Shown here: positions 14,335 to 21,142 of the stretch, in pieces
Layout: each line of letters begins with the position of its first letter
Position numbering within the stretch: position 1 is the first letter of the stretch
Translations under genes and position numbers: made by a program
From: Streptomyces sp. ISL-98
GTDB taxonomy: Bacteria > Actinomycetota > Actinomycetes > Streptomycetales > Streptomycetaceae
Length of the DNA stretch: 41,418 nt
Assembly: GCF_018614055.1 (NCBI RefSeq)
Contig: NZ_JAGGPB010000053.1
Location: forward strand, 1-41,418
Direction: 5' to 3'
Notes under the pieces: model-generated
The model's database searches: none
What the model was told of the DNA's origin: nothing
What the model saw: the letters and a program-made list of their open reading frames with translations, nothing else

Positions 14335-16110
14335 TCATGCCCGCACCCCCGCCGCGCCCGCGTTGGCGTCCGCGCCCGCGTCGGCAACCGCGCCCGCATG
14401 CGCACCCGCACCCGCACCTGCGTCGGCGCCCGCGCCCGCGCCGCCATCGGCACCCGCACCCGCATCGGCACCCGCACCCGCATCGGCGCCCGGACCCGCA
14501 TTGGCACCCGCATGCGCACCCGCGCCCGCCCGCAACGGCAGCCGTACCGTGAACTCCGCGCCCCCGTCCCCGCCCTCCGCCAAGACCACCGTGCCGTGAC
14601 CCCGGTGCACCGCCTGCCGGACCAGCGCCAGGCCGATCCCCCGGCCCGGGCTCTTCGTCGACCAGCCGCGTGCGAACACCGCGTCGGCCGACTCGGGGTC
14701 GACGCCGGGCCCCGTGTCGGAGACGCGCACCAGCAGCTCGTCGTCCTCCGTGCGGGCCGTCACCGTGACCCTCGCTCCGTCGCTGCCCTGCGCCGCGTCC
14801 ACCGCGTTGTCGATCAGGTTGCCGAGGATCGTGACCAGGTCGCGAGCGGGCAGCGTGCGCGGCAGCAGGCCGTCGTCGATCCTGCTGTCCTCGTCCAGTA
14901 CGAGCGCCACGCCCCGCTCGTTCGCCTGCGCCGCCTTGCCGAGCAGCAGCGCCGCGAGCACCGGTTCGCCGACCGCGTCGACGACCTGGTCGGTGAGCGC
15001 CTGGGCCAGCTCCAGCTCCGCCGTGGCGAACTCCACCGCCTCGTCCGAGCGACCCAGCTCGATGAGCGAGACGACGGTGTGCAGGCGGTTCGCCGCCTCG
15101 TGGGCCTGCGAGCGCAGCGCCTGCGTGAAGCCCCGCTCCGAGTCCAACTCGCCCGACAGAGCCTGGAGTTCGGTGTGATCGCGCAGGGTCACGACCGTAC
15201 CGCGCTGCTTCCCGGTGGAGACCGGACGGCTGTTGACGACGATCACCCGGTCCGCCGTCAGATGCACCTCGTCGACGCGCGGCTCGGCGGCGAGCAGCGC
15301 CGCCGTGAGCGGTTTGGGCAGGCTCATTTCGGCCACCGGGCGGCCGACCGCGTCGTCCCCGAGGCCGAGCAGCTCGCGCCCGCCGTCATTGATCAGCGCG
15401 ATGCGCTGCCGGCTGTCGAGCATCAGCAGCCCTTCCCGTACGGCGTGCAGTGCGGCTTGGTGGTAGTCGTGCATGTGGCTCAGCTCGGCGGCGTTCATGC
15501 CGTGGGTGTGACGCCGCAGCCGGGCGTTGATGACGTACGTACCGAGGCCGCCGAGGGCGAGCGCGCCCGACGCGACTCCGAGCAGCGCCGCCACCTGCTG
15601 CCGCAGCTGCGCGCTGATCCGCTCAATGGTGATGCCCGCGCTGACGAGCCCGGTGATCCGCCCCCCGTCCTCCGGGTCGCGCACCGGCGTCACCACGCGC
15701 ACCGAGCGCCCCAGTGTCCCCAGGTGCGTCTCGCCGTAGGTCCTGCCCTTCAGGGCGGGGCCGATGGTTCCCAGGTACATACGGCCGATCTCGGTCCCCT
15801 CCGGATGCGTCCAGCGGGTGCCGTCCGGCGCCATGATCACGACGAAGTTGACGCCGGATTCCTTGCGGAGTTCCTCCGTGTACGGCTGGAGGGCCGCCGT
15901 CGGATTGTCCGAGCGGGCCGCCTCGATCACCGCGGGGGACTTCGCCACGGCGGTCGCGGTGGCGGTGGCCTGCCGGGTCGCGGTCTCCTCCGCCTGGGCC
16001 CGGTCGGAGACGTATGTGAAGGCCGCACACCCGGCGACGATCACCGCCACCAGCACGACCTGCATGGCGAAGAGCTGGCCGGCCAGGCTGCGGGGACGGG
16101 GTATGCGCAT
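14335..16110 (-). CDS. CitA/DcuS-family sensor histidine kinase with low-complexity tail
   Basis: The 591-residue protein has a first membrane helix (about 12-35), a periplasmic-type PDC/CitA sensor domain (about 36-180), a second helix (about 180-205), a cytoplasmic PAS domain (about 215-320, HAVREGLLMLDSRQRIALIND) and a kinase core. The H-box is QAHEAANRLHTVVSLIELG, the N-box NLIDNAVDAA, and ATP-binding glycine motifs are SDTGPGVD and GRGIGLALV. It should phosphorylate the CitB-type regulator encoded downstream. After the normal domain end (RLPLR) come 64 residues made almost only of Ala, Gly and Asp, encoded by hexamer-like GCNCCC/GCNTCG repeats at 14335-14529. ATG 16110 is chosen because it begins Arg-Ile-Pro-Arg-Pro just before the first helix; ATG 16125 and 16137 are possible. 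Confidence 0.92.
   Translation of the reverse strand: MRIPRPRSLAGQLFAMQVVLVAVIVAGCAAFTYVSDRAQAEETATRQATATATAVAKSPAVIEAARSDNPTAALQPYTEELRKESGVNFVVIMAPDGTRWTHPEGTEIGRMYLGTIGPALKGRTYGETHLGTLGRSVRVVTPVRDPEDGGRITGLVSAGITIERISAQLRQQVAALLGVASGALALGGLGTYVINARLRRHTHGMNAAELSHMHDYHQAALHAVREGLLMLDSRQRIALINDGGRELLGLGDDAVGRPVAEMSLPKPLTAALLAAEPRVDEVHLTADRVIVVNSRPVSTGKQRGTVVTLRDHTELQALSGELDSERGFTQALRSQAHEAANRLHTVVSLIELGRSDEAVEFATAELELAQALTDQVVDAVGEPVLAALLLGKAAQANERGVALVLDEDSRIDDGLLPRTLPARDLVTILGNLIDNAVDAAQGSDGARVTVTARTEDDELLVRVSDTGPGVDPESADAVFARGWSTKSPGRGIGLALVRQAVHRGHGTVVLAEGGDGGAEFTVRLPLRAGAGAHAGANAGPGADAGAGADAGAGADGGAGAGADAGAGAGAHAGAVADAGADANAGAAGVRA
14338..14529 (-). repeat. Tandem Ala/Gly/Asp-coding repeat at 3' end of kinase gene
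   Basis: The DNA is built from degenerate 6- and 12-base units of the type GCACCCGCATCG, giving repeating Gly-Ala-Asp/His/Asn-Ala. The C-terminal ATPase domain is complete before it, so the tail is an addition. Such repeats can expand and contract between strains. Confidence 0.8.
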
Positions 16111-16170
16111 GCCGCAAGTGTGCATGGCCGTCTGCATGGCCGAAAAGCTGTGAACGAAATGCGCGCAACG

Positions 16171-16184
16171 GTGACGGGGGTCAC
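16171..16184. promoter_or_regulatory. Inverted repeat GTGACGGGGGTCAC upstream of symporter gene
   Basis: GTGAC/GTCAC arms are separated by GGGG in the 141-bp divergent region between the sensor kinase and symporter genes. It lies about 70 bp upstream of the symporter ribosome binding site and is a candidate binding site for the CitB-type regulator. Confidence 0.4.
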
Positions 16185-16207
16185 AGCGCTGGTGGATAGT
16201 CGCCGGG

Positions 16208-16225
16208 ACCCATCGGGACATGGGT
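16208..16225 (+). promoter_or_regulatory. Short hairpin in symporter leader
   Basis: ACCCAT/ATGGGT arms with a 6-base loop lie 11 bases upstream of the AGGAGGAGGA ribosome binding site of the symporter gene. It could be a leader RNA structure or a second operator half. The function is not known. Confidence 0.3.
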
Positions 16226-16251
16226 GTCGCAGCAATAGGAGGAGGACCCCC

Positions 16252-17637
16252 GTGGCAGAGAAAGCCGCAAGGCGGGACCGTACCCATTATCTGTACCTCG
16301 CCGTCATCGGCGCTGTCGTACTCGGTGTCGTCGTGGGCTTCGCGGCCCCCGGCGTGGCCGTCGAGCTCAAGCCGATCGGCGCCGGGTTCGTCAATCTGAT
16401 CAAGATGATGATTTCGCCCATTATCTTCTGCACGATCGTTCTGGGCGTCGGTTCGGTCCGCAAGGCCGCCAAGGTCGGTGCGGTGGGCGGGCTCGCGCTC
16501 GGCTACTTCCTGGTGATGTCGACCGTGGCACTCTCCATCGGCCTGCTCGTCGGCAACATCCTTGAGCCGGGTGCGGGCCTCGACCTCACCGAATCGGCGC
16601 GCAGCGCGGGCGCGGCCCAGGCGGAGGGCGCGAGCGAGTCGACCGCCGACTTCCTGCTCGGGATCATCCCGACGACCCTGGTGTCCGCCTTCACCGAGGG
16701 CGAGGTGCTCCAGACGCTGCTGGTCGCGCTGCTGGTGGGCTTCGCGCTGCAGGCGATGGGCTCGGTCGGCGAGCCCGTCATCCGGGGCATCGGACACATC
16801 CAGCGGCTGGTCTTCCGGGTGCTCGCGATGATCATGTGGGTGGCCCCGGTGGGCGCGTTCGGCGCGATCGCGGCGGTCGTCGGCGAGACGGGCCTCGACG
16901 CCCTGAAGTCGCTCGCGGTCATCATGATCGGCTTCTACATCACGTGCGCGCTGTTCGTCTTCGTCGTACTCGGCACGATCCTGCGCCTGGTCGCGGGCGT
17001 GAACCTCTTCCTGCTGCTGAAGTACCTGGCCAGGGAATTCCTGCTGATCCTGTCCACGTCGTCCTCGGAGTCGGCGCTGCCGCGGCTGATCGCGAAGATG
17101 GAGCACCTGGGCGTGAGCAAGCCGGTCGTCGGCATCACCGTCCCGACGGGCTACTCCTTCAACCTCGACGGTACGGCGATCTATCTGACGATGGCCTCGC
17201 TCTTTGTCGCGGAGGCGATGGGCAACCCGCTCACGATCAGCCAGCAGATCTCCCTCCTCATCTTCATGATCATCGCCTCGAAGGGTGCGGCGGGCGTCAC
17301 GGGCGCCGGCCTGGCCACTCTCGCCGGCGGCCTCCAGTCCCACCGCCCGGAACTGGTCGACGGTGTCGGTCTGATCGTCGGCATCGACCGCTTCATGAGC
17401 GAGGCGCGCGCCCTGACGAACTTCGCGGGCAACGCGGTGGCGACGGTGCTGGTCGGCACGTGGACCAAGGAGATCGACAAGGACCGGGTCGCCGAAGTCC
17501 TGGCCGGACGCGCCCCGTTCGACGAGAAGACGCTGGTCGACGACCACGTCGCGGCGCCGGACGAGACGCGGCCCCACGGCGACGTCCCGGAGCAGCGGGA
17601 CGGGGTGAGCGTGGAAAAGGCCTCGGCGCAGCTGTAA
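16252..17637 (+). CDS. Sodium:dicarboxylate symporter (DctA/GltP family, SLC1-type)
   Basis: The 461-residue membrane transporter of the DAACS family couples uptake of C4-dicarboxylates or acidic amino acids to sodium or protons. Family motifs are visible: the serine-rich re-entrant loop STSSSESALPRL (about residues 267-278), the NLDGTAIYL cation/substrate segment (about 303), and a second re-entrant loop near ASKGAAGVTGAG. An extra hydrophilic tail of about 45 residues follows the last conserved helix. The GTG at 16252 follows AGGAGGAGGA. It is divergent from the CitA/CitB-type two-component genes, which fits substrate-induced expression. Dicarboxylate (succinate, fumarate, malate) is the likeliest substrate; glutamate or aspartate cannot be excluded from sequence alone. 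Confidence 0.93.
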   Translation: MAEKAARRDRTHYLYLAVIGAVVLGVVVGFAAPGVAVELKPIGAGFVNLIKMMISPIIFCTIVLGVGSVRKAAKVGAVGGLALGYFLVMSTVALSIGLLVGNILEPGAGLDLTESARSAGAAQAEGASESTADFLLGIIPTTLVSAFTEGEVLQTLLVALLVGFALQAMGSVGEPVIRGIGHIQRLVFRVLAMIMWVAPVGAFGAIAAVVGETGLDALKSLAVIMIGFYITCALFVFVVLGTILRLVAGVNLFLLLKYLAREFLLILSTSSSESALPRLIAKMEHLGVSKPVVGITVPTGYSFNLDGTAIYLTMASLFVAEAMGNPLTISQQISLLIFMIIASKGAAGVTGAGLATLAGGLQSHRPELVDGVGLIVGIDRFMSEARALTNFAGNAVATVLVGTWTKEIDKDRVAEVLAGRAPFDEKTLVDDHVAAPDETRPHGDVPEQRDGVSVEKASAQL

Positions 17638-17646
17638 GCACGCGGC

Positions 17647-17681
17647 GCGATGTGACGCCGCGATGTGACGGTGCGATGTGA
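17647..17681. repeat. Three 13-bp-spaced direct repeats GCGATGTGA
   Basis: Copies at 17647-17655, 17660-17668 and 17673-17681 are exactly periodic with a 13-bp step, just after the symporter stop codon and before the terminator. This may be a tandem duplication or an iteron-like binding site; no function is recognised. Confidence 0.6.
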
Positions 17682-17685
17682 GGGG

Positions 17686-17715
17686 AAGGGCTCGGCCGGC
17701 GACGGCCGGGCCCTT
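17686..17715 (+). terminator. Terminator after symporter gene
   Basis: The 13-bp stem (AAGGGCTCGGCCG / CGGCCGGGCCCTT, one wobble pair) has a GCGA loop and lies 48 bp after the stop codon. Confidence 0.8.
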
Positions 17716-17746
17716 CAGCCCTTGATGCTTACCTTCTGGTGCGTAT

Positions 17747-17762
17747 CCGACTTTAAAGTCGG
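17747..17762. promoter_or_regulatory. Palindrome CCGACTTTAAAGTCGG, candidate operator
   Basis: This perfect 16-bp palindrome with a TTTAAA core ends 39 bp before the start of the imine-reductase-like gene. A -10-like TAGGGC follows at 17768-17773, so a bound repressor would overlap the -35 and spacer. TTTAAA-centred palindromes resemble sites of small winged-helix (HxlR/MarR-type) regulators, but no regulator gene is adjacent. Confidence 0.55.
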
Positions 17763-17801
17763 TACTTGTAGGGCTCGTTGTGACGCCGAAGCATGGTGGT
17801 C

Positions 17802-18677
17802 ATGACTTCCGACAACCTTGTTACCGTTACCGTCATCGGCCTCGGCGCCATGGGCCGCGCCCTCGCAGGTGCCTTCCTGGACGCCGGCCACCCCACCACC
17901 GTCTGGAACCGCTCGACGGGGAAGGGCGATGACCTCGTCGCGCGCGGCGCGGTCCTCGCCGCCTCGGCCGAAGAGGCCGTTCGCGCAAGCGAGTTGACCG
18001 TTGTCTGCGTTGTCGACTACGACGCCTCGCAGGCCGTGCTCGACCCGCTGGCCGAAGCCCTCGCGGGCCGCGTCCTGGTCAACCTCACCTCGGACTCCCC
18101 GGAGCGGGCCCGCGCAGCGGCGGCCTGGGCGGACGAGCACGGCATCGCCTACCTGGACGGTGCGGTGATGGTGCCGACCCCGCTCGTCGGCGGGCCCGAG
18201 GCGCTGATCCTCTACGCCGGTTCGCGGCCGGCTTTCGAGAAGTACGAGAGCACGCTGAAGGCACTGGCCGGGCAGGCCGCCCACCTCGGCGAGGACCACA
18301 CCCTTGCCGCCGTCCACGACCTGTCGATGCTCGACTTCTTCTACGCGAGCATCTCGGGTCTGGTGCACGCCTTCGCCCTGGCGCGGGAGGACAAGGTGGC
18401 GGCCACGGCCCTGGCTCCGTACCTGAACGCCATCACCTCGATCCTGCCACCCATCGCGGCCGGTATGGCGACCGCGATCGACGAGGGCAATTACGACGGC
18501 GAGCAGGCCAACCTGTCCATGATGACCGCGAGCGTCGACCACCTCCTGCACATGTCGCGTGACCGGGGCCTGGACACGGGACACCTGGAGGCGATCAAGG
18601 CCGTCGCCGACCGTGCCATCGCCAAGGGGCACGGCGCGGACGACTGGGCGAGCACGATCGAGGCGCTCAAGGGCTGA
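17802..18677 (+). CDS. NAD(P)-dependent imine reductase-like / beta-hydroxyacid dehydrogenase family oxidoreductase
   Basis: The 291-residue protein has an N-terminal Rossmann fold with GLGAMGRALAGAFLDAGH and WNRSTGK, the latter typical of NADP(H) preference. It ends in an all-helical C-terminal dimerisation domain (DFFYASISGLVHAFAL and following). The overall pattern fits imine reductases within the 3-hydroxyisobutyrate dehydrogenase superfamily; the catalytic Lys of true hydroxyacid dehydrogenases is not evident. The natural substrate is unknown. ATG 17802 (Met-Thr-Ser-Asp) is preferred because homologues I recall start this way; ATG 17793 is possible, and neither has a ribosome binding site, so the leader is short or absent. 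It is a single-gene unit between two terminators, with an operator-like palindrome in its promoter. Confidence 0.85.
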   Translation: MTSDNLVTVTVIGLGAMGRALAGAFLDAGHPTTVWNRSTGKGDDLVARGAVLAASAEEAVRASELTVVCVVDYDASQAVLDPLAEALAGRVLVNLTSDSPERARAAAAWADEHGIAYLDGAVMVPTPLVGGPEALILYAGSRPAFEKYESTLKALAGQAAHLGEDHTLAAVHDLSMLDFFYASISGLVHAFALAREDKVAATALAPYLNAITSILPPIAAGMATAIDEGNYDGEQANLSMMTASVDHLLHMSRDRGLDTGHLEAIKAVADRAIAKGHGADDWASTIEALKG

Positions 18678-18714
18678 TCCGGCTGGTCGCGCGCCCGGCT
18701 CCACAGGCAAAAGG

Positions 18715-18746
18715 AAAACCCCGGGGAATTGACACCCGGGGTTTTT
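18715..18746 (+). terminator. Rho-independent terminator with T-tract
   Basis: The 11-bp stem AAAACCCCGGG / CCCGGGGTTTT with a 9-base loop is followed by T and C, lying 38 bp after the imine-reductase-like gene. This is one of the few classical U-tailed terminators in the window. Its loop contains the -35 hexamer of the next promoter. Confidence 0.9.
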
Positions 18747-18759
18747 CTCTGCGTATATT
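18729..18759 (+). promoter_or_regulatory. Sigma-70-type promoter of the HelD-like gene
   Basis: TTGACA at 18729-18734 matches the -35 consensus exactly and TATATT at 18754-18759 is a near-consensus -10, with a 19-bp spacer. Transcription would begin near 18766 and give a leader of about 70 bases. The -35 lies within the loop of the preceding terminator. Confidence 0.65.
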
Positions 18760-18835
18760 GAGCGTTTCTGCGACCTCACGTAAATTGGGTCACAGAGGTG
18801 CCGTGTGAACGCAGCGTAGCTTGTTGGGAGCTGAA

Positions 18836-21142
18836 TTGTCAACCGAGGAATTTCAGAAAGAGCAGGAATTCATCACCGGTCTCTACGCGCGCCTCGATGA
18901 CCTGCGAGAAGAGGCCGAGGCCACCGCACAGGCGGCGTTGACCCAGGTGAGGACGGGCCACCAGGCGAAGCTGGAGCGCGATGTGATGGTGGCCGAGCAG
19001 TCCGGACTGCTCGCCGCATTCAATGCGGGAGAGAACGGGCTGTGCTTCGGCCGGCTCGACTTCCAGGACGGCCGCAAGTACCACATGGGCCGTATCGGAA
19101 TCCGGCAGAACGACCCGGACCGTACGCCTCTCGTCGTCGACTGGCGGGCCGAGATCGCACGCCCCTTCTATCTCGCGACCGGCTATTCCCCGATGGGACT
19201 GCGCCGCAGGCGGCACATCTCCACGGAGGGCCGCACGGTCACCGCGCTGCACGACGAAATCCTCGACCTCACCGACACCACCCGCACCGGCCACGAGGGC
19301 TCCGCCGCCGACACCGTGCTGCTCGCCGCGCTGGACGCGGCGCGCTCAGGGCGGATGCACGACATCGTGCAGACCATCCAGGCCGAGCAGGACCGCATCA
19401 TCCGTGCCCCGCACCACGGCGTCCTCGTCGTCGAGGGCGGTCCCGGCACCGGCAAGACCGTCGTCGCGCTGCACCGGGCGGCGTACCTGCTGTACGCCTA
19501 CCGCGACCTGCTCGCCCGCCGCGGCGTGCTGATCGTCGGGCCCAACCCGGCCTTCCTCGCCTACATCGGCGAAGTACTGCCCTCGCTCGGCGAGACCGGC
19601 GTGCTGCTCTCGACCGTCGGCGAGCTCTTCCCGGGGGTCACCGCCACCGGAACCGACACCGCCGAAGCCGCCGAGGTCAAGGGCCGGGCCGCGATGGCGG
19701 ACGCGCTGGCCCGCTTCGTACGGGACCGCCAGACCGTGCCCCATCCGGGCATCGAGATCGAGCACGACGACGGCACGCTGTGGCTGGAGCGGGCGATGGC
19801 GGAGGACGCCCGGGCCGCCGCCCGCGAGACCCTGCTGCCGCACAACCTCGCCCGCCCCCACTTCGCCTTCCGGATCATCGACGCGCTCACCGAGCAGCTC
19901 GCCGACCGGATCGGCGCCGACCCGTACGGCGGCCCCAACTTCCTCGGACCCGACGACATCGCCCAGCTGGGCAAGGCCATCGCGCTCAGCGATGACGTGC
20001 ACGCGGCCATCGACACACTGTGGCCGCCGCTCACTCCTCAGCAGCTGGTCGAGGAGTTCCTCGCCGAACCCGTTCATCTCCCCGACGCCGACGCCGAGTT
20101 GATCCGGCGGGGCGGCGGTCCGTGGACGCCCGCCGACGTACCGCTCCTCGACGAGGCCGCCGAACTGCTCGGCGAGGACGACTCCGCCGCGCGGGCCGCC
20201 GAGGAGGCCGAGCGGCAGCAGCGCATCGCGTACGCCCAGGGCGTGCTGGATGTCGCGTACGCCTCCCGCACCTACGAGTTCGAGGACAAGGAGGACGTGG
20301 ACAAGGACGCGTCCGAGGTCCTGGGCGCGCACGACATCGTCGACGCCGAGCGGATGGCCGAGCGCCACGAAGAGGCCGACCACCGCAGCGCCGCCGAACG
20401 CGCCGCCGCCGACCGCACCTGGGCCTTCGGCCACATCGTCGTCGACGAGGCGCAGGAGCTGTCCGCGATGGCCTGGCGGCTGCTGATGCGCCGCTCCCCG
20501 ACGCGCTCGATGACCCTGGTCGGCGACCCCGCCCAGACCGGGGACGCGGCGGGATGCGACTCGTGGCAGCAGATCCTCGGCCCGTACGTCGAAGACCGCT
20601 GGCACCACACCCGCCTCGGGGTCAACTACCGCACCCCCGCCGAGATCATGGAGGTCGCGGCCGGCGTACGGCGGACCGAAGACCCCTCCTTCGAGCCGCC
20701 GAGCTCCGTCCGCTCCACCGGTGAACGCCCCCACGCGCGCGCCACCGAGCCGGACGCCCTCGCCCGTACCGTCGCCGAAACGGTCGCGGACGAGACGCCG
20801 GAGGAGGGCCGGCTGGCCGTCGTCGCCCCGCGCGAGCTGCACGGGGCGCTGGCCGCCGCCCTCCCCGGCGCCGCGCACGGCACCGCCCCCGACCTCACCC
20901 TGCCGGTCGTGCTCCTCGACCCCCGTCAGGTGAAGGGCCTGGAGTTCGACACCGTGATCGTCGTCGAGCCCGGCCGGATCCTCGCCGGGTCACCACGTGG
21001 TGCCAACGACCTGTACGTGGCCCTGACCCGGGCTACACAGCACCTCGCCGTCGTTCACACGGGGGTCCTGCCGGAGTGCCTCCGGGGGAACCTCCGGGAG
21101 GAGTTCCGGCAGGACCTGAAGGAGGGGCTCACGCCGGCCTGA
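18836..21142 (+). CDS. HelD-family SF1 helicase-like ATPase associated with RNA polymerase
   Basis: The 768-residue protein starts with a helical, probably coiled-coil N-terminal arm (residues 1-60, STEEFQKEQEFITGLYARLD) that in HelD proteins enters the RNA polymerase secondary channel. SF1 motifs follow: Walker A GGPGTGKT (201-208), Walker B VVDEAQE (535-541), GDPAQT, VNYRTP, VKGLEFDTVIV and YVALTRATQHLAV. The long segment between the two halves of the ATPase corresponds to the family's channel-inserting domain. HelD proteins dissociate stalled polymerase, and some streptomycete members protect it from rifamycins. TTG 18836 has GGGAG five bases upstream; TTG 18821 lacks one. The gene ends 14 bp inside the convergent glgB. 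No inverted repeat of the rifamycin-associated type is visible upstream. Confidence 0.9.
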   Translation: MSTEEFQKEQEFITGLYARLDDLREEAEATAQAALTQVRTGHQAKLERDVMVAEQSGLLAAFNAGENGLCFGRLDFQDGRKYHMGRIGIRQNDPDRTPLVVDWRAEIARPFYLATGYSPMGLRRRRHISTEGRTVTALHDEILDLTDTTRTGHEGSAADTVLLAALDAARSGRMHDIVQTIQAEQDRIIRAPHHGVLVVEGGPGTGKTVVALHRAAYLLYAYRDLLARRGVLIVGPNPAFLAYIGEVLPSLGETGVLLSTVGELFPGVTATGTDTAEAAEVKGRAAMADALARFVRDRQTVPHPGIEIEHDDGTLWLERAMAEDARAAARETLLPHNLARPHFAFRIIDALTEQLADRIGADPYGGPNFLGPDDIAQLGKAIALSDDVHAAIDTLWPPLTPQQLVEEFLAEPVHLPDADAELIRRGGGPWTPADVPLLDEAAELLGEDDSAARAAEEAERQQRIAYAQGVLDVAYASRTYEFEDKEDVDKDASEVLGAHDIVDAERMAERHEEADHRSAAERAAADRTWAFGHIVVDEAQELSAMAWRLLMRRSPTRSMTLVGDPAQTGDAAGCDSWQQILGPYVEDRWHHTRLGVNYRTPAEIMEVAAGVRRTEDPSFEPPSSVRSTGERPHARATEPDALARTVAETVADETPEEGRLAVVAPRELHGALAAALPGAAHGTAPDLTLPVVLLDPRQVKGLEFDTVIVVEPGRILAGSPRGANDLYVALTRATQHLAVVHTGVLPECLRGNLREEFRQDLKEGLTPA

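Noticed and set aside
14002..16251. Long plus-strand open frame preceding the symporter
   Set aside because: It is antisense to the sensor kinase and consists of Arg/His/Pro-rich sequence; the symporter begins at GTG 16252 with a strong ribosome binding site.
18678..18835. Rifamycin-associated element upstream of the HelD-like gene
   Set aside because: No 19-bp GGGGCTTGC-type inverted repeat is present; only the terminator and a sigma-70-type promoter are visible.
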